In this document: positions 1 to 8,568 of the stretch, in pieces
Layout: the number at the start of each line of letters is the position of its first letter
Position numbering within the stretch: position 1 is the stretch's first letter
Assembly (NCBI GenBank): GCA_944376795.1
Contig: CALWDW010000048.1
Coordinates: 34,088-98,087 of the forward strand
Reading direction: 5' to 3'
From: an uncultured Christensenellaceae bacterium
Lineage (GTDB): Bacteria; Bacillota; Clostridia; Christensenellales; UMGS416
Length of the DNA: 64,000 bases
Notes under the pieces: model-generated
Seen by the model: the letters and a program-made list of their open reading frames with translations, nothing else
The model's database searches: none
What the model was told of the DNA's origin: nothing
Made by a program: the position numbers and the translations under genes

Positions 1-1871
1 GGCGCGCTGCCTACATAGAAGTACCAGCGCACCGCGTCGGCCCCCTGCTTATCCAGCACAGTCCAGGGATCCACCACGTTGCCCTTGTGCTTGCTCATCT
101 TGACGCCGTCCTTGTCTCCCACGTGGCCCAGCACCACACAGTTCTCAAAAGCAGCGCGGTCAAAGAGCAGCGTAGACAGAGCCAGCAGGGTATAGAACCA
201 GCCCCGGGTCTGATCCACCGCCTCGCTGATAAACTGGGCGGGGAAATTCTCCCGGAAGATGTCCTGATTCTCAAAGGGATAGTGCCACTGGGCGAAGGGC
301 ATGCTCCCCGAATCCAGCCAGCAGTCGCAGACCTCGGGGGTACGGTGCATCACGCCGCCGCACACCGGGCAGGTCAAGGTCACCCGGTCAATATAGGGCT
401 TGTGCAGCTCCATGCCGGGGGTCACGCCCTGGCCCAGCTCCTCCAGTTCGGCGCGGCTTCCCACCACGTGAACGTGCTCGCAGTCATCGCAGACCCAGAC
501 GGGCAGCGGGGTACCCCAGTAGCGCTCCCGGGAAACGCCCCAATCCACCACATTGTCGATGAAGTTGCCCATGCGTCCATCCCGGATGGTCTCGGGCAGC
601 CAGTTCACCGAGCGGTTGTTGGCGGCCAGCCGTTCCTTAACGGCGGTCATCTTGATAAACCAGCTGGAGCGAGCGTAGTAGAGCAGCGGGGTATCGCAGC
701 GCCAGCAGAAGGGATAGCTGTGCTCAAAAGGCAGGGCGCGGAAGAGCTTGCCGCTCTGCTTCAGGTCGGCCAGGATCGCCTTATCGGCCTCCTTGCAGAA
801 TACGCCCTTCCAAGGGGTTTCGGCGGTCATCTTGCCCTCGCTGTCCACCAGCTGGACGAAGGGCAGGTCGTTGTTCCGGCCCACGCGGGCGTCGTCTTCG
901 CCGAAGGCCGGCGCGATGTGCACCACGCCGGTGCCGTCGGTCAGGGTGACATAGTCGTCGGCCACCACGTACCAGGCCCGCTTCTTGGTCTCCACAAAGC
1001 GCCAGAGAGGCTCGTACTCCGTACCCACCAGGTCGGCGCCCTTCATGGTCTCCAGGATCTCGGCCTCCTCCCCCAGCACGCTCTCCACCAGGGCCCGGGC
1101 CAGGATCAGCTTCTCTTCCTGGTAGGCTGCCACCACGTAGTCCTCATGGGCGTTGACGCAGAGGGCCACGTTGCTGGGCAAAGTCCAGGGCGTGGTGGTC
1201 CAGGCCAGGATGGAGGTATCCTCCCGGCCCTTTACCCGGAAGCGGGCAATGGCCGAGGTCTCCTTGACATCCTTATAGCCCTGGGCCACCTCGTGGCTGG
1301 AGAGGGCGGTGCCGCAGCGGGGGCAGTAGGGCACGATCTTGTGGCCCTTGTAGAGAAGGCCCTTTTCATGGATGGTCTTCAGCGCCCACCAAACCGACTC
1401 GATATAGTTGTCCTCGTAGGTGATGTAGGGGTGCTCCATGTCGGCCCAGAAGCCGACCCGCTCGCTGAGCTCCTCCCACTCCTTCTTATACTTCCACACC
1501 GACTCCTTGCACCGCTGGATGAAGGGCTCGATGCCGTACTCCTCGATCTGGGGCTTGCCGTCCAGGCCCAGGAGCTTCTCCACCTCCAGCTCCACCGGCA
1601 GGCCATGGGTATCCCAGCCGGCCTTGCGCAGCACGTGGTAGCCCTTCATGGTACGGTACCGGGGGATCAGGTCTTTGATGGCCCGGGTCAGCACGTGGCC
1701 CACATGGGGCCGGCCGTTGGCCGTGGGCGGCCCGTCATAAAAGGTATAATTCTCCCCCTTCTCCCGGTGCGCAATACTCTTCTTAAACACGTCTTCCTTG
1801 CGCCAGAACTCGATGATCTCCTTCTCCCTGGCGGCAAAATCCATACTGGTCGATACCGGCCGGTACAACAT
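1..1871 (-). CDS. ileS: isoleucyl-tRNA synthetase, N-terminal part (3' end lies outside the window)
   Basis: Charges tRNA-Ile with isoleucine in the cytoplasm. About 623 of the usual 900-1,050 residues are in the window. The class I HIGH box appears as HVGH in [12 protein letters not shown] near residue 57, and the KMSKS loop reads KMSKH close to the window edge (complement 87-101). The CP1 editing region lies between. The start ATG follows AAGGAGG with 5 bases between. The Ile-type T-box immediately upstream confirms amino-acid identity. The C-terminal anticodon-binding part is not visible. Confidence 0.96.
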   Translation of the reverse strand, partial: MLYRPVSTSMDFAAREKEIIEFWRKEDVFKKSIAHREKGENYTFYDGPPTANGRPHVGHVLTRAIKDLIPRYRTMKGYHVLRKAGWDTHGLPVELEVEKLLGLDGKPQIEEYGIEPFIQRCKESVWKYKKEWEELSERVGFWADMEHPYITYEDNYIESVWWALKTIHEKGLLYKGHKIVPYCPRCGTALSSHEVAQGYKDVKETSAIARFRVKGREDTSILAWTTTPWTLPSNVALCVNAHEDYVVAAYQEEKLILARALVESVLGEEAEILETMKGADLVGTEYEPLWRFVETKKRAWYVVADDYVTLTDGTGVVHIAPAFGEDDARVGRNNDLPFVQLVDSEGKMTAETPWKGVFCKEADKAILADLKQSGKLFRALPFEHSYPFCWRCDTPLLYYARSSWFIKMTAVKERLAANNRSVNWLPETIRDGRMGNFIDNVVDWGVSRERYWGTPLPVWVCDDCEHVHVVGSRAELEELGQGVTPGMELHKPYIDRVTLTCPVCGGVMHRTPEVCDCWLDSGSMPFAQWHYPFENQDIFRENFPAQFISEAVDQTRGWFYTLLALSTLLFDRAAFENCVVLGHVGDKDGVKMSKHKGNVVDPWTVLDKQGADAVRWYFYVGSA

Positions 1872-1897
1872 GGAACGACCTCCTTTTTCTCCGTCCG

Positions 1898-2165
1898 AAA
1901 AATGAAAACGCCCGTCCCAACCCTGGGACGAGCGAACTGCCCGCGTTACCACCCAAATTGCCCTCCCCGGGGAGGGCCTCTCACGCCCGCGCCAACACGC
2001 GCGCCATGGATCACGGCATGACCCGTGGGACACTACTCGCACCGGCTTTGGCGCCCCAAGCTCCGGAGGGATACCCTGCGGACCGCCCGCCTCCGCCTCG
2101 CACCCACCGGCGGATCTCTGTGCGCGGAATGCCCGCGGCGTCTCCTTCAACGCCTCTATGAAATT
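1898..2165 (-). promoter_or_regulatory. Ile T-box riboswitch leader of ileS
   Basis: The leader senses uncharged tRNA-Ile and controls ileS by transcription antitermination. It carries the conserved T-box GGGTGGTAACGCGGG (complement 1940-1954), then a terminator hairpin (stem halves 1910-1919 and 1924-1933) and a T-rich run. A stem I with AGAGA...GGTG features lies at the 5' end. The likely specifier codon is ATC (complement 2070-2072), in GGTATCCCTCCGGAG, which matches isoleucine. The family is well known; the specifier assignment is read by eye. Confidence 0.9.
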
Positions 2166-2171
2166 GCCTTT

Positions 2172-2201
2172 AGCATACACTATGCGCCGGGATTTTGTCA
2201 A
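2172..2201 (-). promoter_or_regulatory. promoter of the ileS T-box leader
   Basis: TTGACA and TATGCT are separated by 18 bases and lie just upstream of the T-box leader, so transcription would begin near 2165. Confidence 0.8.
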
Positions 2202-2327
2202 GGATTTGTGTGCATTTTGGAGGGCGCCGGTCTTCTCCGGAGCGCCTGCTCCGCGGCTTGGCTTCGGGCGGTTCCCTGCCCGTTTCCCTCTCCCATCCTG
2301 AAATTCTAATTTTTTCTATTTAAGGGG

Positions 2328-2356
2328 TTGCAATTTGTAACTTCTTATAATATAAT
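2328..2356 (+). promoter_or_regulatory. strong sigma-A promoter before the decayed ORF block
   Basis: TTGCAA, 17 bases, TATAAT, in an AT-rich patch unlike the flanking GC-rich DNA. A good ribosome site (GGGAGGTGA) follows about 35 bases later, but the ATG behind it opens only an 8-codon frame. The lipoprotein gene at 3029 is the first intact gene downstream. Confidence 0.65.
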
Positions 2357-2405
2357 AATGGCATAAATAGTATGATTGAACTATAGGGTGCGGGAGGTGA
2401 GTCCC

Positions 2406-2997
2406 ATGGGCACACGGCGCAGGCTGCCGTAGCAGGGATCGCAGAGAACGGTTTTCCCATGATATGGGCAGCTTTGGACCCCAAGGAACGCAGATTCGTC
2501 TGTAAAAACTGCAAAATAGAAATGCGATTGTTCATTCACACTTTCTCTCGCCTGCCCCTTACCGCTGTCTGCTTCATTCTGCCCGCAGCGCCCTTGCATC
2601 GGAAAACGAGGAGTCTGCTTCGGAGGCCGTCATAACGCCCCGCAGCGTGTCCACCCACTGCTCCAAGTCTGCCTTTACCCGGGTAAATAACTCCCTCAGC
2701 TCCAGCTGTCCCAACTCCCTCTACTGCCGGATCGTGGCCCGGGACTGTATCCTGTTCGTGTGCGATGGGTACTTCATTTCGCCGGATGCTGAACGGCGCG
2801 GCGCCTACATGGACAGCTGGACGCCCTGCTACGCCACCCACAGCGCCTGCGGCGCGCCTGCCGTGGATCTGCATCAGCCCGGAGAGGCCACAAACCGGCT
2901 GACCTCCTCCAGCCTGTTCTGGAACATCTGCAACGTAGCCTACCAGCAGGGCGCCTGGGGGCAGGGCAGCATGGTATGGAGGAACTACCCAAACTAA
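2406..2997 (+). pseudogene. probable frameshifted remnant of an exported protein gene
   Basis: This is a tentative call. A promoter and ribosome site precede an ATG at 2406 that stops after eight codons. A second frame (ATG 2459 or 2522) encodes a basic then hydrophobic stretch resembling a signal peptide (LPLTAVCFILPAA) and ends near 2635. A third frame, open from about 2575 to 2997, carries a Ser/Asn/Cys-rich sequence of at least 116 residues ending in SMVWRNYPN. Read together, the pieces look like signal peptide plus secreted domain broken by at least one frameshift. No family was recognised. The block could instead be non-coding leader of the lipoprotein gene at 3029. Confidence 0.35.
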
Positions 2998-3028
2998 CCC
3001 CCCATAGACCCTGAAAGGAGGTATCCCC

Positions 3029-3670
3029 ATGCTGCGCCGCTGCACTCTGCTTGCCCTGTGCGCCCTCGCGCTCCTCTGCGCCGCCTGCGCAGGCGCTCCC
3101 GTTGTCACCGCCGTCTATGAGGATCTGGATATCACCGTTCCCCTGCCCGACGGCTGGAACCCCTTGTTCCGGGGCGATGCCGATGCCTTCGCCCGTGCCT
3201 TCCCCCAGATTCCCGCCGACCTGGTCCCCGGCCTGGTGGTGGAGACCGACTACGATGGCTATGTGCTGGAGCTGATGCCCGCAGGGGTCTCCGGGGGCGG
3301 CGAGCACGGTATCCTGGTGGAGGCCTGTACCACCGAGGATACCCGACTGGCGGAGCCCCTCCAGAACGCTGCCGAGCTCTCCTCCGAGGAAATCCGCACC
3401 TCCCTGGAGCAGGACTATGCCCAGGCCCTCCTCCACAGCGCCCGGGGTGAATTCTCCTGGGAGGAGCACGGGGACCGATCCTGGCTGCGCTGCGACGTAT
3501 ACCAGCCGGACGCCGAAGGCGCGGAGTACCTGGCCGAGGTCCGTTACTACACCATCACCCAGAGCACGCTGCTGATCTGCAAGGCCTACCGCCGGGAGGG
3601 CATGCGCCAGGAGGACCTGGATCTGGCCGCCGCCACTTTGGACGGCATGGTTATTGCCTTTGCCGGATGA
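3029..3670 (+). CDS. putative lipoprotein of unknown function
   Basis: 213 residues. The N terminus is MLRRC followed by a hydrophobic run and a lipobox-like LLCAAC, giving lipid attachment at Cys20 and anchoring outside the cytoplasmic membrane. The rest is soluble, acidic and mixed alpha/beta in character. No catalytic motif or named domain was recognised. AAAGGAGG sits 7 bases before the ATG. The gene stands alone on this strand, with a hairpin 28 bases after its stop. It may use the promoter at 2328-2356. Confidence 0.75.
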   Translation: MLRRCTLLALCALALLCAACAGAPVVTAVYEDLDITVPLPDGWNPLFRGDADAFARAFPQIPADLVPGLVVETDYDGYVLELMPAGVSGGGEHGILVEACTTEDTRLAEPLQNAAELSSEEIRTSLEQDYAQALLHSARGEFSWEEHGDRSWLRCDVYQPDAEGAEYLAEVRYYTITQSTLLICKAYRREGMRQEDLDLAAATLDGMVIAFAG

Positions 3671-3697
3671 CGCAAGGAAAACACGGCATCCCGCCCA

Positions 3698-3726
3698 CGG
3701 CATCCCAAGAGTCCCTTGGGATGCCG
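3698..3726 (+). terminator. perfect 12-bp hairpin after the lipoprotein gene
   Basis: CGGCATCCCAAG and its exact inverse enclose a 5-base loop. Only a weak T-rich run (TTCTGTCT) follows, so termination may be inefficient. Confidence 0.55.
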
Positions 3727-4085
3727 TTCTGTCTGCCAAAGGCTGCGCCACGAAAACCCCGGCAAAGCGATTTCGCCCGCCTTTTGCCAAGGACGGCCGG
3801 AAGCAGGGCAGGGATTTGCCGTCCTCCGCGGGGATGAACCGCTTCCATGCCAGCGCCGGTGACGAAGCCGTCTTTCCAGGAAGGCAGCGTACGTTTGGAA
3901 GGTTTCCCCATTGGGATGCCGCGGCATAGAGCAAAGCGCGTTCCACGCCTCCCTTTTTCTTGTAAATCCCTCCAAAACCGAAAAGGGCGGAAGGACTTTT
4001 CCCGCCCCCCTAGAATCCTTGCTGCACAATCGAAAAGCCTTTGCAAAAAGCAGAATGAGACTCATTTCTATTTCCGACAAACAGC
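3727..4085. other. intergenic stretch, no gene recognised
   Basis: Short ORFs on both strands here lack ribosome sites and recognisable protein features. A weak inverted repeat (GGGCGG...CCGCCC) lies near 3985-4008. No clear promoter for the next gene was found. Confidence 0.5.
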
Positions 4086-4100
4086 AAGGAGGTTCTTCCC

Positions 4101-5228
4101 ATGCCCTACTTGAATATCCGTGACTTTGGCGCCAAAGGCGATGGCCAAACCGACGACACCGCCGCCCTCGTGGCCGCTATGGACGCCGCCTCCCGGGAGG
4201 AAGGCACCGTATACTTCCCCGCCGGGCACTACATGATTCATCCGGTGACCGTCCCCAGCCACATCACCCTCCTGGGCAATTCGTCCTGGGGCTACATTGG
4301 CCGGGATGGCCGCGACCCCGGCTGCGACGGTCGGGTGGTGCTGGAGGCCCTCTCCGGCGACGCCCGGGCGTTCCTGGAGATGGAGGGTGTCTGCGGCACC
4401 CGGATCATCGGCCTCACCCTGGACGGCGCCCACAAGGGCGTGCGCATGCACGGCATCTACTCCCGCCACACCGGCGTGGAGCAGAACAACTGCTTTGAGG
4501 ACTGCCGCATCATCAACTTCACCGGTTCGGGCATCCGCCTGGACTGGGTGTGGGTCTTCGCCATCCGCCGCTGCATCATCATGATGAACAAGGAGGCCGG
4601 CATCGACTGCTCCCGGGGCTATGACGGCTGGATCATTGACAACCAGCTTTCGGCCAACGGCTGGGCGGGTCTCTTCGCCGGGGACATCGATTTCGACCCC
4701 GCCGCTTCGGAGAAGGCCGGCTTTATCGACAAGCACGTCCATGGTATGGCCACCGTCACCGTCACCGCCAACCGCATCGAGTGGAACAAGATCGCCGGGG
4801 TGCTGCTCTACCATTCCGATACCATGCAGATCAACGGCTGCTCCATCGACCATAACTTCGGCCCGTCGGTAATGCTGGTGGACTGCACCGCCGTCACCGT
4901 GACCGGGAACCTGATGCGCTCCAGCGGCGCCGACCGTCTGGACGATATGAGCTGCCATATGCGCCTGGTACGCTGCAAGGGGATCTCCGCCTCAGCCAAC
5001 AGCCTCCATGGCTGGTTCGGCCGCACCGAGCACAAGTTCATCGCCCCCACCCCCTTCTACGGCATCGTCACCGACACCCTAGTGGGCTCCACGGTCACCG
5101 ATAACGCCATGTTTGAGAGCTGCAGCAAGGAGGCCATCCGGGACTACGGCGGCCACACCGCTACACTGATTTCCGACAATATGTACACCTACCCCGACCT
5201 CACCGGCCTAAAGTACGGGGACGACTAA
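4101..5228 (+). CDS. right-handed parallel beta-helix protein, pectate lyase superfamily
   Basis: 375 residues. It opens with the pectate-lyase/GH28 superfamily signature DFGAKGDGQTDDTAAL (residues 8-23), followed by repeated Asn-rich beta-helix coils such as VTVTANRIEWNK and TVTGNLMRSSG. Such proteins bind or cleave polysaccharides, often pectin or rhamnogalacturonan; the exact substrate is not readable here. There is no signal peptide, so it is probably cytoplasmic. AAGGAGG precedes the ATG. A paralogue of similar length lies at 37678-38745. The terminator just downstream makes it a single-gene unit. Confidence 0.8.
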   Translation: MPYLNIRDFGAKGDGQTDDTAALVAAMDAASREEGTVYFPAGHYMIHPVTVPSHITLLGNSSWGYIGRDGRDPGCDGRVVLEALSGDARAFLEMEGVCGTRIIGLTLDGAHKGVRMHGIYSRHTGVEQNNCFEDCRIINFTGSGIRLDWVWVFAIRRCIIMMNKEAGIDCSRGYDGWIIDNQLSANGWAGLFAGDIDFDPAASEKAGFIDKHVHGMATVTVTANRIEWNKIAGVLLYHSDTMQINGCSIDHNFGPSVMLVDCTAVTVTGNLMRSSGADRLDDMSCHMRLVRCKGISASANSLHGWFGRTEHKFIAPTPFYGIVTDTLVGSTVTDNAMFESCSKEAIRDYGGHTATLISDNMYTYPDLTGLKYGDD

Positions 5229-5257
5229 GCTGTCCTCCGAACCGGGACGCATGCCAG

Positions 5258-5295
5258 GCCCGCCGTGGAATTTCTTCATTCCCGGCGGGCCTTTG
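5258..5295 (+). terminator. terminator of the beta-helix gene
   Basis: GGCCCGCCG and GGAAT pair with ATTCC and CGGCGGGCC around a 6-base loop, with one T bulge. TTT follows. Confidence 0.65.
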
Positions 5296-5297
5296 GA

Positions 5298-5584
5298 TTG
5301 TGGAGGCTTGCCCCGGGCAGCCGCATTTTCTCCCACGGGCACGGCAAAGCGGCTGCATGCAGCCCTTGCAAGCAGAAGCGCACCCACTTCCAGGAAGGAT
5401 TTGTCCCCTGGCAAAAAAGCCCCTGCCAGAAACCCTGTGCAAAGAGCCCTTCCGCATCTTCTGCACGCTGCGGCGGAAATATGGGGCAAATGTCCTCTCC
5501 GGAGGTCCCATCCGGCCGCACCGCACCGGCTCTCTTCCGCTATGCGTAAGGTCATTGGGCTGGAAGGTTTCCGACAGGCAAAGG
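5298..5584. other. intergenic stretch between convergent transcription units
   Basis: Nearly 290 bases between two terminators. The ORFs on both strands are short, overlapping and without ribosome sites. Nothing is recognised in it. Confidence 0.5.
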
Positions 5585-5609
5585 CGAACCGGCCCAAAGG
5601 GCCGGCTCG
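5585..5609 (-). terminator. terminator-like hairpin after the GH2 gene
   Basis: CGAGCCGGCCC, a TTT loop and GGGCCGGTTCG form an 11-bp stem containing one G-T pair. It is followed on the minus strand by CCTTTGCC, a weak T run. Confidence 0.5.
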
Positions 5610-5673
5610 TCTTTGATCGGAAATGGTCCGGCGGCGGAGCTTCCCCACGGATTCGCCCCGCCAGGGCCCTTTG

Positions 5674-7995
5674 TTACCCGATTTGGATCTCGCAGGAGGC
5701 GGTCAATCCGCCCATGACAGCCGTCAACACAACGCGCCCGGCTTCCTCCCCGGCCCGCACATAGGCCGTGCAGCGGTCATGGAAGGTAGGGACGGTCCCC
5801 TCCTGGAAGGGGCCGTGGAACTTCAGCCCGCCGTTGCCTACCGCCGCCAAGGTCCCCGCGCCCTCTACGGAGAAGACAGCCTCTCCATCGAAGTGGCACT
5901 CGTTCCCCTGGGCATCCACCAGCACGGCTTCCACCAGCGCCACATCCCAGCCGTTGGCGGCCAGGGACGTCGTTGTGGGTGTAAGCCGCAAGGCAGCCGG
6001 TGCGCCCGGAGTATGGAGGGCACACCGCGCCGCTTCCTCTCCGTTGTTGCGGCCCACCGCCAGCAGCTCGCCGGGAGCGTACGCTACCTCCCAGCGCAGG
6101 ATCCGGTTGGGCGCGTCAGCCAGACGCTGGATCCCCAGGCTTTCGCCGTTCAGGAAGAGCTCCACCTCCTCGCAATTGGTGTAGGTAGACAGCTCCACCC
6201 GCTGGGTGTCGGCCTCCCAGATGCGGTCCTGCTTGGGGGAGCCCCACTGGCCCAGCTTCTCGGAGATCTCCGCCACCGGCTGACGGTAGATGTCAATATA
6301 GACCTGGGGTTCCTTCTCCCGCCAGAAAGTACGATAAAAGTCGGCCACCGGCTTGGCAAAGCCCGTCACGTCCACCAGCCCCGCAAAGGAACCGGTATTG
6401 GGCCAGTGCTCCCAGCTCTCCCCCAGATAGTCGATACCCGTCCAGAGGAAGTTGCCCATCACCCGGTCGTCGGCCTCTACGTCAAACCAGCAGTTCATCT
6501 CCCAGCGGGCATTGCGGTCCTCCTTGGTGCTGCGGAAGTAGACATAGTTCTCTGTACCCAAAATCAGGATATCCGGATCGATGGCCAGCATCTCATCGTA
6601 CCACTGCTCGGAATAGTTGACGCCAATAAAGTCGGTAATCCCCCGGGTCATCAGGTGATTCCCAGCGGCCTGGGAGCCTACGGGACCTGCTTCGGCGGCG
6701 GCCATGGCCGGGCGGGTGGGATCGATGGCCCGCACAGCATCGCACAGGGTGCGGTAGCGGCTGAGCAGGTAATCGGTGCCGGGAGCGTCGTTCTCATTAC
6801 CCACGCTCCACATGATGACGCTGGGATGGTTCCGGTCCCGGCGGATCCAGGCCGACAGGTCCTTGCGCCAGTTTTTAGCGAAGTTGACATAGTGCGGAGG
6901 CTCCCACTTATCGCAGAGTTCATCCATCACCACAAAGCCCATCCGGTCGCAGAGATCCAGCACCTCGGGAGCGGGCGGGTTGTGGCTGGTGCGGATGGCG
7001 TTGCATCCGATCTCCTTCAGCGTCTTGAGCCGGGACGCCCAAACAGTCTCAGGAACCGCCGCGCCCAGGTAGCCGCCGTCATGGTGCATACAAATGCCCT
7101 TGAGCTTGGTGGGCTCGCCATTGAGCAGGAATCCCGCCCCCTTACGGAACTCGATAGAGCGGATGCCAAAGGGGATCTCCTCGGTATCCACCGCCCGGCC
7201 GTCCCGCAGCAGCGTCAGGCGCAGGGTGTAGAGCTGCGGTGCGTCCAGACCCCAGAGCATCGGCCGGGCCACCGGCAGATCCAGCTCCGCAGCGCCCTTC
7301 CCCCGGCCCAGCGCAGCCCGCACCGCGCCATGGGCGGCGGGGTTCCCGTCCGGATCCAGGATTTCGGCCTTGACCTCCACCATGCCCCGGGGTCCCTCCA
7401 GGGCGGCGGACACGTGCACCAGGGCGCTGTCCCGGGCCACCCGTGGCGTGGTCACCGCCACCCCCCAGTGGGCAAAGTGGGTGCGTTCCCGCCGGATGAG
7501 CCAGACGTGGCGATACAGGCCGCTGCCCGTGTACCAGCGGCAGTTGGGCGTATCCAGGTTATCACAGCGCACCACGATGAGGTTGTCTCCCGCCACCAGG
7601 GCGCCGGTGATATCCAGCGCATAGGAGAAGTAGCCGTTGTCCTCCCCGCCCACGTAGACGCCGTTGACCCAGACCTCGCTCTTGCGGTAACTCCCGTCAA
7701 TCTGCAGGAGAACCTCCTGGTCCTCCGGATGGATGAAAACGTGGCGGCGATACCAGCCGATCCCCCCGTGGAGGAAGGCGTTCTGCCCGGCGTTGCGGTT
7801 GGCGCCATGGACATAGGGATCGGGAGACATGGGGCTTTCGATGGCCCAGTCATGGGGCAGGTTCACCTCCCGCCAGCCGCTGTCGTCATAGTCCACGGCC
7901 TCGGCGCCCATGGGATGTCCCCCGGCGTTGGCCCCAAAGGGACTGGCCATCTCCCGAAATTTCCAGCCCTTGTCAATGGATAGATAGGTACTCAT
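5674..7995 (-). CDS. glycoside hydrolase family 2 enzyme (beta-galactosidase-like)
   Basis: 773 residues, no signal peptide. The order is the family's N-terminal sugar-binding jelly roll (WREVNLPHDWAIE), an immunoglobulin-like domain, a TIM-barrel core and C-terminal beta domains. The acid/base Glu is in WSVGNEND (near residue 401) and the nucleophile Glu in GTENYVYF (near residue 481). SHNPPAPEVLDLCDRMGF is typical of GH2 beta-galactosidases and beta-glucuronidases; the substrate is not resolved. Two ATGs sit behind AAGGAGG. The inner one (9-base spacing) is preferred over the one at 8001 (3 bases). It has its own promoter and stands alone. Confidence 0.9.
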   Translation of the reverse strand: MSTYLSIDKGWKFREMASPFGANAGGHPMGAEAVDYDDSGWREVNLPHDWAIESPMSPDPYVHGANRNAGQNAFLHGGIGWYRRHVFIHPEDQEVLLQIDGSYRKSEVWVNGVYVGGEDNGYFSYALDITGALVAGDNLIVVRCDNLDTPNCRWYTGSGLYRHVWLIRRERTHFAHWGVAVTTPRVARDSALVHVSAALEGPRGMVEVKAEILDPDGNPAAHGAVRAALGRGKGAAELDLPVARPMLWGLDAPQLYTLRLTLLRDGRAVDTEEIPFGIRSIEFRKGAGFLLNGEPTKLKGICMHHDGGYLGAAVPETVWASRLKTLKEIGCNAIRTSHNPPAPEVLDLCDRMGFVVMDELCDKWEPPHYVNFAKNWRKDLSAWIRRDRNHPSVIMWSVGNENDAPGTDYLLSRYRTLCDAVRAIDPTRPAMAAAEAGPVGSQAAGNHLMTRGITDFIGVNYSEQWYDEMLAIDPDILILGTENYVYFRSTKEDRNARWEMNCWFDVEADDRVMGNFLWTGIDYLGESWEHWPNTGSFAGLVDVTGFAKPVADFYRTFWREKEPQVYIDIYRQPVAEISEKLGQWGSPKQDRIWEADTQRVELSTYTNCEEVELFLNGESLGIQRLADAPNRILRWEVAYAPGELLAVGRNNGEEAARCALHTPGAPAALRLTPTTTSLAANGWDVALVEAVLVDAQGNECHFDGEAVFSVEGAGTLAAVGNGGLKFHGPFQEGTVPTFHDRCTAYVRAGEEAGRVVLTAVMGGLTASCEIQIG

Positions 7996-8066
7996 AGGCA
8001 TAAACCTCCTTGATGATCATGGAGGAGGATATCCCCCACGGCTATGCAGTTTCACGGTACGCCTCC

Positions 8067-8095
8067 ATGATACCCGGATTTTCCCCCGACGGCAA
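8067..8095 (-). promoter_or_regulatory. promoter of the GH2 gene
   Basis: TTGCCG, 17 bases, TATCAT, about 70 bases upstream of the GH2 start. Confidence 0.65.
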
Positions 8096-8137
8096 GCCGC
8101 GTTTTTCATAAATCTGGCTGGTTTTTTCTGGCGGGTG

Positions 8138-8461
8138 TCACATTTGTCCCCCTTGTAGGCCGCGATTTGCGGCGCCGGTCTCCGGCAAGGCGGTTGCATG
8201 GCTTGCTTCTCCCGGCATCCATTTCTGCCAGCGTCTGCACATCCATGCGCCAGTACCCACACAAAGCACCTCGGTCATAGGCCCTGACCAGACCAGGCCT
8301 GGCAGGCCGGCCAAGCCATGGGCCGCAAGCATACACGCCGCAGGGACCACCGCCTGCCGCAGCAGCGAAAGCAGCAGAGCATAGGATACCTTCCCTGTCC
8401 CCTGCAGGTAGGTCGAATGTAAATGATAAAACCCGTCCATCAACGGGAGTCCCTTTTCCAA
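8138..8461 (-). pseudogene. C-terminal remnant of a MATE-family efflux transporter
   Basis: The first roughly 75 residues match the end of MATE multidrug transporters: a helix ending in HLHSTYLQGTGKVSYALLL, then SLLRQAVVP, a membrane segment, LPGLVWSGPMTEVL and a basic end. Intact MATE proteins have about 450 residues and twelve membrane segments, so some 370 N-terminal residues are missing. The upstream DNA is instead the tldE terminator. The frame then runs on into a non-family tail. There is no ribosome site before the ATG. Family recognition is by eye. Confidence 0.6.
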
Positions 8462-8468
8462 TGGAACT

Positions 8469-8499
8469 AAAAAGGCGGCCGCAGAACGCGGCCGCCTTT
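8469..8499 (-). terminator. terminator of the tldD-tldE operon
   Basis: A perfect 9-bp stem GGCGGCCGC/GCGGCCGCC with a 5-base loop, flanked by A and T runs. On the minus strand it ends in TTTTT. Confidence 0.85.
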
Positions 8500-8568
8500 C
8501 CTTTACGAAGGCAGCAGGTGCCTATGCAGTTTTCGCAGCGGACCATCCTGGCGGAAGCAGGCTCCGGG

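Noticed and set aside
87..2021. 644-codon plus-strand ORF
   Set aside because: It is antisense to ileS and its T-box, its codon pattern mirrors the real gene, and it has no ribosome site or domain.
5623..7983. 786-codon plus-strand ORF
   Set aside because: It lies opposite the GH2 gene, whose catalytic motifs are intact on the minus strand. It is a high-GC shadow frame.
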